Part shown: positions 20,607 through 28,870 of the stretch, one piece after another
How the letters are laid out: each line of letters begins with the position of its first letter
Numbering within the stretch: the stretch's first letter is position 1
Notes under the pieces: generated by a model
Seen by the model: the letters and a program-made list of their open reading frames with translations, nothing else
Database searches by the model: none
Told to the model about the DNA's origin: nothing
Made by a program: the position numbers and the translations under genes
NCBI RefSeq assembly: GCF_001436315.1
Contig: NZ_AYZA01000011.1
Span: 40,126 to 91,133, forward strand
DNA: 51,008 bases
Origin: Ligilactobacillus aviarius subsp. aviarius DSM 20655
Lineage (GTDB): Bacteria > Bacillota > Bacilli > Lactobacillales > Lactobacillaceae
Reading direction: 5' to 3'

Positions 20607-20638
20607 AAGAGTGTACTCTTCATTCCAAATTAAATCAA
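20607..20638 (-). promoter_or_regulatory. Promoter of the TcaA-like operon with a palindromic operator
   Basis: Minus strand TTGATT (20633-20638), 17 nt, TACACT (20610-20615). The -10 lies inside AAGAGTACACTCTT (20607-20620), an inverted repeat with 6-bp arms and a 2-nt centre, placed to act as an operator. Confidence 0.5.
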
Positions 20639-20669
20639 AAAAAATTCATATTTAGTTCACATTTACAAA

Positions 20670-21200
20670 TTATTGTTGCTGGTTATTTTCCAAGATCCAG
20701 TGGTCGGAATTGCGAACTTTCATTGTGACGGTTCCAAGTTGGATCGTTGACGTCCCATCGCCATTATTCGTGATCGTGAAAATTTGCGTTCCGCTGATTC
20801 CCACGTTCATGGTTTGACCGTTATTCGATGTTCCCATGTTTTGCCAAACGGTTGGACCGTTTTGAGCTGCGGTTGGGATGTCACCGACTAATTGAAGCGG
20901 ATTACCATCATTATCTCTTACGGTTGCTAAGTAATAGTTCTTGGCTGAATCCAACGTCCACGCTTGCTGCGTTGAGCTTGAAGATGCTGCTGAAGCACTT
21001 GATGATTCTGCTTGAGCTTGGCTGGAAGCTGAACTTGCAGTTATCGTTGAAGACAAATCATTCTTAGCTGAATTGTGAGCTTGCGGTTTGACCGCTGTTT
21101 TTTTCGGTTCATAATTCTTTTTCGGCACTTGGTGTTGATTGCCGCAACCGGTAAGGGTCAACGCCGTTAATGCACTAACCAAAATTACTGATTTCTTCAT
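20670..21200 (-). CDS. Ser/Ala-rich lipoprotein of unknown function
   Basis: The 176-residue product has a lipoprotein signal peptide with lipobox LTGC (Cys at about residue 19), a low-complexity Ser/Ala stalk (about 45-80), and a small C-terminal domain of about 90 residues starting at TLDSAKNYYLATVRD and including ITNNGDGTSTIQLG. The GDGT segment is shared with the lipoprotein at 23058-23690, so the two domains may be distant relatives. The ATG at 21200 is chosen because AGGTG precedes it by 7 nt. It nearly abuts the next gene upstream (1-nt gap), so they are co-translated. No function recognised. Confidence 0.7.
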   Translation of the reverse strand: MKKSVILVSALTALTLTGCGNQHQVPKKNYEPKKTAVKPQAHNSAKNDLSSTITASSASSQAQAESSSASAASSSSTQQAWTLDSAKNYYLATVRDNDGNPLQLVGDIPTAAQNGPTVWQNMGTSNNGQTMNVGISGTQIFTITNNGDGTSTIQLGTVTMKVRNSDHWILENNQQQ

Positions 21201-21201
21201 G

Positions 21202-21705
21202 TTAATCACCTAATAAACTTCCTAAATCACTAATGCCTTGTTCAATGTTGCTTGCCGTTGCATCGTTATTAAAGTCTGAAACGAAGTAGTCAAGCTTGAA
21301 CTTCGGTCCGCCGATAAAGGTTCCCTTTTGCATATCAACCTTCACCATTGTTGTGTACCTTTGGCCTTGTTTTTCACATCCCCAGGCAATTTCATATGAG
21401 TTGTTACCTGACTTGGCAACCGCAATGCCGTCATCCTTGTACTGACTTGGATCAACGTCCGAACACTTTTGTTGGATTGCTTCCTGAACGATTTTCTTAA
21501 AGCCGTTGTATTGTTGTTCATCCAACGTATCTTCTTTATCATTGCCATAGATCATGCCCGTTGTATTTTGGTTATATTCTGGGACCTTGTTTGCATAGAT
21601 TTCATAACCGCCCCAGCAAACTACCAAAATTCCAACGATTACGGCGATAATAATTAAAACTTTCTTCTTGGTTGACATCTTTTTCTTTGCATTTTGCTCC
21701 ATCAT
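21202..21705 (-). CDS. Single-pass membrane-anchored protein of unknown function
   Basis: The 167-residue protein has a lysine-rich cytoplasmic tip, one membrane helix (about residues 16-36, VLIIIAVIVGILVVCWGG) and an outside domain of about 125 residues with two Cys (in KCSDVD and WGCEKQ) that could form a disulphide. I favour an ATG at 21705 or 21702, both 5-8 nt after AAAGGA; a longer TTG start at 21729 lacks this spacing. It is coupled to the lipoprotein gene downstream. The family is not recognised; partnership with the zinc-ribbon and lipoprotein genes is inferred from position. Confidence 0.65.
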   Translation of the reverse strand: MMEQNAKKKMSTKKKVLIIIAVIVGILVVCWGGYEIYANKVPEYNQNTTGMIYGNDKEDTLDEQQYNGFKKIVQEAIQQKCSDVDPSQYKDDGIAVAKSGNNSYEIAWGCEKQGQRYTTMVKVDMQKGTFIGGPKFKLDYFVSDFNNDATASNIEQGISDLGSLLGD

Positions 21706-21730
21706 GATCATCCTTTTCTTCCTTTTCAAT

Positions 21731-21775
21731 AAAAAAAGAAGGTCAGAAAACCTCTAAAGGGCAGGTGACCTTCTT
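21731..21775 (-). terminator. Terminator after the Asn-rich wall protein gene
   Basis: Minus strand GAAGGTCA pairs with TGACCTTC and is followed by T7, 30 nt beyond the stop codon. Confidence 0.75.
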
Positions 21776-21802
21776 CAAATGGGTATAACTAACTGTTAGA
21801 TA

Positions 21803-22777
21803 TTAGTTGCGCTTCTTGTAAACAACGATTCCAGCAGCAGTTGCAGCGATGATTAAACCACCGGCAACAGCCAAGATTTCTGATGTTTGTTCACCAGTTT
21901 GTGGGAAGACTGGAGTGTTGTTCTTTTGAGCTGCTGAGTTGCTTGCTGACTTAGCTTGAGCCTTAACAACTGTGCTTGTTTCACCAGCAGCTGTTGTGTT
22001 TTCGTTTTGAGTTTCAGCAATGGCACCATTGTTTTGGTTCTTTGTTGAGTTTGATTCGTTTTCGTTAGCGACAGTCTTTGCACCTTCAACGTTGGCATTG
22101 GCATTGCTCTTAACTGTGTTTTGTTGAGCGTTTGCTTCGTTGTTTGTATTTTGCTTGTTTGCAACAGCACCTTGAGTGTTGTCCTTCTTAGCGTTGTTGT
22201 TATTAGCATTAGCAACTACATCAGCTTTTTTGTTTGATGAGTTACTTTGAACATTCGCATTGTTATTGTTGTTTGCGTTTTGCTTGTTAGCATTTGAAGC
22301 GGCTGGTTGACTACCTTGGTTGTAAAGATCTGCTAATACTTGGTTAGCGTCATTGTATACACCTTCATAAGCTTGTTCAGCAGCAGCATTGTCCTTTACG
22401 GTGTCATCTGTTTGCCAAGTATTTCTTAAAGTGCCCCAATCACTATTTTGATCACCAGCTTTATAGTTGTCGCCTTCTCCCAACTCATAAGTATTGTTAT
22501 TTAAGTCTTGCTTAATATTCTTTAAACTCTCATTGGGTTGTAATTGAGAAGCTGTCTTGTTGATTCCTTCAATCAAGCAACCAAAGTCTGTGTTGATTTC
22601 TTCATGTAATGGTGAATTTTCAGCTTTCATCCCATTAATATCGTTAGTTAACTTACCATTATCAGCAGTTAAATTATCAGCATTAACAACTTTTGTATTA
22701 TTCAATGCTGAGACACCTGTAATCCCAAAAGTCATGGCTGCTGCACTAACAGCAACTAATTTAGAAAATTTCTTCAT
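21803..22777 (-). CDS. Asn-rich cell-wall-anchored protein (sorting signal FPQTG)
   Basis: The 324-residue protein has a signal peptide ending near KVVNADN, a small N-terminal domain (about 35-150) rich in Asp/Asn, then an Asn/Gln/Ala/Thr low-complexity stalk. The sortase signal is FPQTGE (Phe in place of the usual Leu), followed by a hydrophobic helix and KKRN. SD AAAGGTG precedes the ATG. The promoter holds a run of eight G in its spacer, so expression may switch. I do not recognise the N-terminal domain; a role as stalked surface protein is inferred from the layout. Confidence 0.8.
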   Translation of the reverse strand: MKKFSKLVAVSAAAMTFGITGVSALNNTKVVNADNLTADNGKLTNDINGMKAENSPLHEEINTDFGCLIEGINKTASQLQPNESLKNIKQDLNNNTYELGEGDNYKAGDQNSDWGTLRNTWQTDDTVKDNAAAEQAYEGVYNDANQVLADLYNQGSQPAASNANKQNANNNNNANVQSNSSNKKADVVANANNNNAKKDNTQGAVANKQNTNNEANAQQNTVKSNANANVEGAKTVANENESNSTKNQNNGAIAETQNENTTAAGETSTVVKAQAKSASNSAAQKNNTPVFPQTGEQTSEILAVAGGLIIAATAAGIVVYKKRN

Positions 22778-22817
22778 TTGTACTTCACCTTTTTCTTAAC
22801 GTTATTTTCAGTAACGA

Positions 22818-22847
22818 ATTCTACCCCCCCCACATGGAAAAAATCAA
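22818..22847 (-). promoter_or_regulatory. Promoter with G8 tract in the spacer
   Basis: Minus strand: TTGATT (22842-22847), an 18-nt spacer that ends in GGGGGGGG (22824-22831), then TAGAAT (22818-22823). Loss of one G would give the ideal 17-nt spacing. Slippage in such a tract is a known way to switch surface genes in other bacteria. Confidence 0.6.
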
Positions 22848-22890
22848 TCTTTTTTCACAATTTGATTGAAATGCTTTCACAAACTCCATT

Positions 22891-22928
22891 ATTTAAATCA
22901 ACATAAAAAAATATCTGTTGATTTAAAT
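22891..22928. repeat. Perfect 13-bp inverted repeat upstream of the wall-protein promoter
   Basis: ATTTAAATCAACA and TGTTGATTTAAAT enclose a 12-nt centre. A second inverted repeat, AAACTTAA/TTAAGTTT, follows at 22931-22949. There is no T run on either side, so a terminator is unlikely; protein binding or cruciform formation is possible. Confidence 0.55.
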
Positions 22929-22995
22929 ACAAACTTAACATTTAAGTTTTAATTCTTTCGTTTAAATCTTTAACATTTTGTTATTTATTAAAATA

Positions 22996-23030
22996 AAAAG
23001 CAAGAACTGCAAACTTTGCAATTCTTGCTT
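22996..23030 (-). terminator. Terminator after the lipoprotein gene
   Basis: Minus strand AAGCAAGAATTGCAAA pairs with TTTGCAGTTCTTGCTT and leads into a T run, 28 nt past the stop at 23058. Confidence 0.85.
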
Positions 23031-23057
23031 AAGAAATATGTTTGATTTTCAATCAAG

Positions 23058-23690
23058 TTAATTATTTCCCTGTCTTAATTTGTTGGCATCATTATTAACT
23101 TGACTTTGTTGTTGCGGAGTTGAGTAATTCTGCATAATTTGTGATACCGGAACTGTAATTGTCATTAATTTTTCATCTGCAACACAGTTACCAGAGTTCG
23201 GATCCATTTTTTTAATAATCACATTATTACCGTTCAATTTATAATACAAGTTAGCTGTTCCATCTCCATGGGTTGTAATTGCATCAAATCCAGCCAATTC
23301 CGGGCTAGTATTATTATCATTACTTGAAGCGTACCATAACCCTACCGGATCATCAGAGCTTGTATTCAAATTCTGCAATAATTGCGGATTTTGATTAAGA
23401 ACAACTAAGATTCCAAGTTGTTGCGGTGTCAAATTCTTAGCTGACACCGTACTTGAAGAACTGGCACTGCTCATTGATGAAGCTTTAGAACTCGCGCTGC
23501 TTGAAACTGCTGATGATTCTGCGGCACTGGTTGCTGAACTTGCTGATGACTTCTTTTGAACCTTTTCTGTTTTCGGGGCTGTTGTCTTCTTCGTTGACTT
23601 GCTTGCATTTGAATTCCCGCACGCTGCAAGTGAAACGGACATTAATACCGCTGCCGATCCAAGAAGGGTCGTCTTAATTGACTTTTCCAT
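23058..23690 (-). CDS. Ser-rich lipoprotein, Lreu_0056-like domain
   Basis: The 210-residue product has a lipoprotein signal with LAAC (Cys at about residue 24), a Lys/Ser stalk (about 30-85) and a C-terminal domain of about 115 residues that begins LTPQQLGILVVLNQNP and contains ITTHGDGTANLYYKLNGNNV. This pattern resembles the Lreu_0056-type lipoproteins of lactobacilli as I recall them; function unknown. I chose the ATG at 23690 because the signal peptide then has normal length; an ATG at 23699 closer to AAGGA is also possible. It is divergent from the broken TMEM175 gene. Confidence 0.7.
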   Translation of the reverse strand: MEKSIKTTLLGSAAVLMSVSLAACGNSNASKSTKKTTAPKTEKVQKKSSASSATSAAESSAVSSSASSKASSMSSASSSSTVSAKNLTPQQLGILVVLNQNPQLLQNLNTSSDDPVGLWYASSNDNNTSPELAGFDAITTHGDGTANLYYKLNGNNVIIKKMDPNSGNCVADEKLMTITVPVSQIMQNYSTPQQQSQVNNDANKLRQGNN

Positions 23691-23936
23691 AAATAACATC
23701 TCTTCCTTTTCAATTTTCATTGAGAAAAGATACGCGGTTTGTTTTCAAAAATCAATGCCCATTTTCTTGGATTCGGAATTTTACATCGACATTTTTAGAT
23801 TAAATGTTGCTTTCAAAAAAATATTTAAGTTTTTAATTCTCATCATTTTTTAATTTAGTCATGATCTTTGACGGTCTTTTTTATCCTCATAACCATCAAA
23901 TGGAACTATAATTAAAAGCAAATCGGAGGTGGAATG

Positions 23937-24495
23937 ATGAATAAAGTTGAACGGCTTGAAGATTACACGAACGCGGTGATCGCCATCGTGATCACCCTGA
24001 TGGTTCTTGATATTCACGTCCCGACAGGTCATTTTTTCAGTGACATCTTGCGAGCCAATGACCACTTTTTAACCTACATTTACAGCTTTTTATTGATTTC
24101 AATGTACTGGGTCAACCATGGCAGGTTATTTTCCGGCCTTAAGCATCTTAAAATCACGCCGCAAGTTTCATGGGCAAACAGCATCTTCCTGCTTTTTATC
24201 ACTTTCTTGCCGTTTGCTTCGTCTTGGCTTGCATGCAATATCAACCAGCGCGACCCGGAAATGTTTTACGCCGCCATTATGCTGATCGTACTACCTTTTA
24301 ATGCGGACGTTAATTCACTTTAACCCGCGTTTAAATACCCTGCCGCGCTTTAAGGTTTATCATTTTAAACTTCACCTTAACTTGCTGATTAACATTTTGG
24401 CAATTTGCTGCGGCTATGTCGTTCCCATTTCGACAATTGCCATCAGTCTGTTAGCAGTTGTGATTTGGGTAATTCCTGATAAAGCATTAAAGTAA
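23937..24495 (+). pseudogene. TMEM175/DUF1211-family channel-like protein, frameshifted
   Basis: The first frame (23937-24323) gives three to four membrane helices from MNKVERLEDYTNAVIAIVITLMVLDIHVP, the usual N-terminus of prokaryotic TMEM175 potassium-channel-like proteins. It ends early. The frame shifted by one base takes over near 24288-24300 (YLLMRTLIHFNPRLN) and carries two more helices to a stop at 24495. Joined, they give about 185 residues, the family length. GGAGG precedes the ATG at 23937. An extra base near 24290 explains it. The FSD filter motif seen in the family reads YTN here. Confidence 0.72.
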
Positions 24496-24525
24496 AAAAA
24501 TGTGACTGAAAAGCCACATTTTTTC
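24494..24525. terminator. Bidirectional terminator between convergent genes
   Basis: AAAAAATGTG and CACATTTTTT enclose a 10-nt loop between the broken TMEM175 gene and the convergent HdeD-type gene. Confidence 0.85.
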
Positions 24526-25053
24526 TTAAAACGCTTGAATAATCTTTGTAATTCCAATCAAGAACAAATAGAATGCAACTACGCCGATCAAGGTATAAAT
24601 CGATAACATCGGGTTAAACAGCAACACCACGCCCAAAATCAACGTAATGATGTTTAACACGATCAAAATATCAAAGTACGACCGGTTCATTGCCTTAAAG
24701 AAGTGGTCGATCACCAGTTGCAAAATCGAATCGAAGATAAACCAGAATGCAAACAGGTAAGCAATAATTCCGAAGCCAAAATGAATTCGGAACAGGAAAA
24801 TGATTCCTAAAATAATATCAACCACGGACGAAATGATCAGCAACCTCATCTTGCTGTTGCTGCCCGTCAACATTTGAATCGCCCGCCGCAGCCATAACGT
24901 GTAAATGCCTTTTGCCAGGGCCCCAATTCCGACAAAAACGGCGATCACGCTGATGGCGGTGCTGGGCGAATTAATGGCGGCTGCGCCTAAAATCACCCAT
25001 AAAATTCCGATTACCAAACTGAACCAGTCAAATTTTCGTTCTGAATTAATCAT
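24526..25053 (-). CDS. HdeD/DUF308 family membrane protein
   Basis: The 175-residue protein has six predicted membrane segments. Its pairs of short helices with repeated GILWVILGAAAI-, DIILGIIFLF- and NIITLILGVVLLFNP-type motifs are typical of DUF308/HdeD. The Escherichia coli member protects against acid at high cell density; in Gram-positives the role is unknown. The ATG at 25053 has GAGAGG about 10 nt upstream. It stands alone, with a terminator after it. Confidence 0.82.
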   Translation of the reverse strand: MINSERKFDWFSLVIGILWVILGAAAINSPSTAISVIAVFVGIGALAKGIYTLWLRRAIQMLTGSNSKMRLLIISSVVDIILGIIFLFRIHFGFGIIAYLFAFWFIFDSILQLVIDHFFKAMNRSYFDILIVLNIITLILGVVLLFNPMLSIYTLIGVVAFYLFLIGITKIIQAF

Positions 25054-25110
25054 CCTTCATTTTCCTCTCACTTTGATACCTTCATTCTAGCACGCTTATC
25101 ATCAAATTCC

Positions 25111-25721
25111 TTAATTGAAGGCGGCCAAAAAGCTTTCATCAAATGTATCCTGGCCGCGAAAATATTTCTTCCCGAAATCATCGATCAGGCCATGAAAGAC
25201 CTGCGCTTCATGAAACGTAAAATCGACTGGAAGCGTGATCTGCCGGGCAAGGTCTTGATAGTTTTTGCTTGGAACCCCTAAATGCGCAAACAGCTTTTGC
25301 GCATAGTTATCAGCCACAAATGCCGGAACATCAAATACATAGATCAATAAAACATCCGCCGTTTCATTGCCAACGCCGCGGAGTTTTAAAAGTTCGCGCC
25401 GTAAGTTCTTTCCAAAGTGCTGCCGAATTGCCGCATAGTCAAAATTAAAATCATCCAGCCATGTAAAGACTGCCCGAATCGCTTTGGATTTATTGCGGTA
25501 AAAGCCACTGGGCCGAATCAGCGCCTGCAATGTTTGATCATCGAGCTGTAAAATGCGCTGCGGATCAAATGCCGTGGTTTCCTTTAACTGATCAAGCGAC
25601 TTTTGCGCACTTTCCCAGCTTGTATTTTGAACTAGAATCGCCCCGAGAACGATCTCCGGCTTGGGTTCTGTTCCCCGCAATGGGCAACCATTGTTTGATA
25701 AAGTTTCCGAATATCAATCAT
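25111..25721 (-). pseudogene. Endonuclease III-like (HhH-GPD) protein, frameshifted at a G run
   Basis: The open frame (25111-25680, 189 residues) gives a HhH-GPD glycosylase core: IVLGAILVQNTSWE, the hairpin LLKLRGVGNETADVLLIY, and the catalytic-Asp region AFVADNYAQKLF. It lacks the iron-sulphur Cys cluster. It has no ribosome-binding site and starts mid-fold. A proper start (ATG at 25719-25721 with GGAGGAA upstream) opens MIDIRKLYQTMVAHC in another frame. Adding one G to the GGGG at 25673-25676 joins the frames into about 204 residues. It is either a recent inactivation or a sequencing slip. Confidence 0.72.
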
Positions 25722-25745
25722 TTCTTCCTCCGCCTTAATTAAGGT

Positions 25746-25776
25746 AAAAAAAAAGATACGCCGCAGCGCATCTTTT
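25746..25776 (-). terminator. Terminator after gpmA
   Basis: Minus strand AAAAGATGCGC pairs with GCGTATCTTTT and continues into a T9 tract. Confidence 0.85.
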
Positions 25777-25795
25777 CATTTTAATCAACTTCAAA

Positions 25796-26482
25796 TTAAA
25801 GTTGCTTCTTGTCAACAACTTTCAAGTTTTCGTCTAAATCGTAAACGATTGGTTGACCTGTTGGGATTTCCAAGTTGATGATGTCATCATCTGAAATACC
25901 TTCAAGATATTTTGTTAAAGCACGTAATGAGTTACCGTGAGCAGCAACGATTACGTTCTTACCAGCTAACAAGTCTGGAGCAATGTGGTCTTCCCAGAAT
26001 GGCATTACACGTTCAAGTGTAACTTTCAAGTTTTCACCGCCAGGGATAACGTTTGGATCCAAGTTTGCGTAACGACGATCTTGAGCAGCTGAGCGAGGAT
26101 CATCTTCACTTAACATTGGAGGTAAAACGTCATATGAACGACGCCAGATGTGAACTTGTTCTTCACCAAATTTTTCAGCAGCTTCTGCCTTGTTTTGGCC
26201 TTGCAAGTCACCATAGTGACGTTCGTTTAAGCGCCATGACTTAACTTCTGGAATCCATAATTGGTCTGATTCTTCCAAAGCATAGTGCAATGTCATGATG
26301 GCACGCTTTAAAACTGATGTGTATGCTTGGTCTAATTGGATGCCGGCATCTTTAAGTTTGCGACCAGCTTCCTTAGCTTCTGCAACCCCATTTTCACTTA
26401 AGTTAACGTCTGTCCAACCAGTGAAAAGGTTCTTTAAGTTCCATTCACTTTGTCCGTGACGGATGAATACTAATTTTGACAT
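25796..26482 (-). CDS. gpmA: 2,3-bisphosphoglycerate-dependent phosphoglycerate mutase
   Basis: This glycolytic enzyme interconverts 3- and 2-phosphoglycerate. The 228-residue protein has the phosphohistidine motif [10 protein letters not shown] (His9), [27 protein letters not shown], and the second His in [15 protein letters not shown] precedes the ATG by about 8 nt. Codon choice looks more biased than in neighbouring genes (fewer rare codons), as expected for a highly expressed glycolytic gene. It is monocistronic, with a strong terminator. Confidence 0.97.
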   Translation of the reverse strand: MSKLVFIRHGQSEWNLKNLFTGWTDVNLSENGVAEAKEAGRKLKDAGIQLDQAYTSVLKRAIMTLHYALEESDQLWIPEVKSWRLNERHYGDLQGQNKAEAAEKFGEEQVHIWRRSYDVLPPMLSEDDPRSAAQDRRYANLDPNVIPGGENLKVTLERVMPFWEDHIAPDLLAGKNVIVAAHGNSLRALTKYLEGISDDDIINLEIPTGQPIVYDLDENLKVVDKKQL

Positions 26483-26565
26483 ATTCGTAACCTCTTTCTT
26501 GAATTAAGATATTACATTGAATATTTTACACTGAATTATTAAAAATTAATAGTCTCTTTAACAAA

Positions 26566-27756
26566 TTATTCCTGATATGCCCGAACGGCTTGAATTAACT
26601 GCTTCGTTGCCTGGTGGACATTGGCCGGCGTCGTCGCTAAGTTAAAGCGGATGTGCCCCTTGCCCGCTTCACCGAACCAGTCGCCAAAATCAACGGCTAA
26701 TTTTGCTTTATCCTGAATGACGGTCTGCAGGTCTTCATTGGCGACGAGTTGCGAAAGGTCGATCCATGCAAGGTATGTTCCTTCAAGCGGTGAAATCACA
26801 GCTTCTGGAAGTTCCTTCTTTAATTCATCACGAACATAATGATAGTTATCCGCAATCGTTTCAAGCAATCCTTCAAGCCATTCGGTGCCATGCCGGTATG
26901 CGGCTTCACCCGCAACTTGGCCTAACAAACAACCGCCCGGATTCTTCATCCGTTCCTGATATGCGTCATAGCGCATCATAATTTGCGGATTGGGAATGAT
27001 TACATGGCTGTTCCACAATGACGCCAAGTTAAAGGTTTTCGACGGGGAATCAACAACGACCAGGTTATCGCGGTAAAAACCGTCCCTAATGTTCAACATT
27101 GATGTAAATTGGCTGCCATCGATCATTAAATCATGGTGAATTTCATCTGAAATCACTAATACTTGTTCCTGACGGCAAAGTTCCAGGACATCTTCAAGTT
27201 CTTGGGCTGACCATACCCGGCCGACCGGATTATGCGGGTTACAGAAAATCATTAACCGGACTTGGTTATCGATCATCTTTTGCCGCATGTCGTCCAAATC
27301 AAGTTCATAATGACCGTGATTATCGATCAAATTTGAAACAACTAACTTGCGACCGTTCTTTTCAATCACATCCATAAATGGGAAGTAAACGGGTTGCAAA
27401 ACCATCACGGCATCCCCCGGCTTTGTCAATAACTGAACCAGGTTGCTTAATGATTGCACCACGTTCGGATTAAACCGCACCCATTCCTTGTGCAGTTCAA
27501 TTCCGTACCGTTCTTTTTGCCATGTAAAGTAAGCATCATAGTATGTGTCCGGTGTAAATGAATAACCGAATGCCCCTTCATCGATTCGGGCATGCAACGC
27601 TTCCCGAACTGCTTCCGGCGTCTTAAATTCCATATCGGCAACCCACATCGGCAACAGATCGTTTTCGCCGAACTTGGCTTGCATGCCGTCCCACTTTACT
27701 GAATTCGTATTTTGGCGTTCAACCGCATATTGTTTTACAAAATCTTCCTTATTCAT
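26566..27756 (-). CDS. MalY/PatB family PLP-dependent cystathionine beta-lyase
   Basis: The 396-residue class I aminotransferase-fold enzyme probably cleaves cystathionine or cysteine-type C-S bonds. Visible are MWVADMEFKTPEAV near the N-terminus, NPHNPVGRVW, DEIHHDLMI, and the PLP Lys in SPSKTFNLASLWNSH. The ATG at 27756 is chosen because AAGGTGAG lies upstream and the protein then starts like PatB; the longer frame lies in the next gene. It overlaps the end of the AI-2E-family gene by 8 nt. MalY members can also act as regulators in enterics. Confidence 0.9.
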   Translation of the reverse strand: MNKEDFVKQYAVERQNTNSVKWDGMQAKFGENDLLPMWVADMEFKTPEAVREALHARIDEGAFGYSFTPDTYYDAYFTWQKERYGIELHKEWVRFNPNVVQSLSNLVQLLTKPGDAVMVLQPVYFPFMDVIEKNGRKLVVSNLIDNHGHYELDLDDMRQKMIDNQVRLMIFCNPHNPVGRVWSAQELEDVLELCRQEQVLVISDEIHHDLMIDGSQFTSMLNIRDGFYRDNLVVVDSPSKTFNLASLWNSHVIIPNPQIMMRYDAYQERMKNPGGCLLGQVAGEAAYRHGTEWLEGLLETIADNYHYVRDELKKELPEAVISPLEGTYLAWIDLSQLVANEDLQTVIQDKAKLAVDFGDWFGEAGKGHIRFNLATTPANVHQATKQLIQAVRAYQE

Positions 27757-28819
27757 TGCTCTCACCTTTCTTGCGCCGCTGTTGCACTTTCCGATGCAAT
27801 TTCTGATGCCGTCCCGGATGCGGTTCGATCTCCAACACATTCAATAAGAAAGTGAAAATCGGAATTCCAACGATCAAGCCCCATGTTCCGAAAAGCCGTT
27901 CTGAAACAAATAACACAACAAAGGTGTAAAAAATCGGCAGTTCGGTGCGGCTTGACATGAACTTCGGATTCAAAATGTAGGCTTCGATCGCATGAATGAC
28001 CAACAACATGATCAGGACGTAAACGACATCGCGGAATCCGCCATCCGTATACGCAACAAACGACATTGGGATCGTCGAAACGATGACCCCCGCAACTGGT
28101 ATCAAGCTTAACACAAAAATCATCACAGCTAAACTGGCAATTTGCGGAACGCCAATGATTGCCAGCCCAATGCACGTCAGAATCGTGTTCACGATTGCAA
28201 TTAAAAATTGCGCTTCTAAGACAACCCCAAATGTATTGGTAAAGATTTTCGCAAAGTGATAAATGTCTTTGAAAATCCATGAGTACGGTCCTTCCAAGAA
28301 ACTGCGTGAGAATTTAAACGTTGTATCCTTTTCGACCGTAAAGAAGAAACTCAGTAGCAATGACATTACGAACGTAAAGCCCATTGAGCCGGCCTTGCTG
28401 ATATAGCCAAAAATAACCGTCATTCCACCTTTCAGCTGCTGGCTAAAGTCGCTGTGCTTGATGTAGGCTGAAACGTACGTTGCGATTTCACCGGCTCCTT
28501 CTGGCAAGTGCTTGTAAAAATGCAAAATCGAGTGGATCATGTTTTCCGACTGAACGATCAACTTTGGAACATAGGTCGTGACTGCCGCCACAAATAACAG
28601 AATCAGCAACAGGTACACCCCGACCACGATCACCGGCGACGGGATCTTGATCCGCTTTTGAATCCAGTTGATCAACCGGATGATCAAAAATGAAAAAATA
28701 AACGTCAGCAGAATAATACTGATCATTTTGTGGAATGCAAATAAAATTCCAATCAAAAACAGCAGGATCACAAACCGCCGTAACCGCGTATTATTCAAAA
28801 AGCGTTGCCATAAACTCAT
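27749..28819 (-). CDS. AI-2E family transporter (PerM/YdiK type)
   Basis: The 356-residue membrane protein has about eight helices with the family layout: two N-terminal helices, a central soluble stretch (about residues 90-150), then IGVPQIASLAVMIFVLSLIPVAGVIVS and a C-terminal LFGTWGLIVGIPIFTFLLNVLE. The family was named for autoinducer-2 export, but members also work as sodium/lithium antiporters. It overlaps patB, so the two are coupled. The lysine-rich C-terminus is cytoplasmic. Confidence 0.88.
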   Translation of the reverse strand: MSLWQRFLNNTRLRRFVILLFLIGILFAFHKMISIILLTFIFSFLIIRLINWIQKRIKIPSPVIVVGVYLLLILLFVAAVTTYVPKLIVQSENMIHSILHFYKHLPEGAGEIATYVSAYIKHSDFSQQLKGGMTVIFGYISKAGSMGFTFVMSLLLSFFFTVEKDTTFKFSRSFLEGPYSWIFKDIYHFAKIFTNTFGVVLEAQFLIAIVNTILTCIGLAIIGVPQIASLAVMIFVLSLIPVAGVIVSTIPMSFVAYTDGGFRDVVYVLIMLLVIHAIEAYILNPKFMSSRTELPIFYTFVVLFVSERLFGTWGLIVGIPIFTFLLNVLEIEPHPGRHQKLHRKVQQRRKKGESNE

Positions 28820-28870
28820 TAATTCTTTTCCCTTTCCATCTGTTAGTTCACAATAATTTAATTATACATT

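Noticed and set aside
27762-28280. A 172-residue frame on the same strand within the AI-2E-family gene
   Set aside because: Cys/His/Trp-rich out-of-frame translation of a membrane protein; no start signals.
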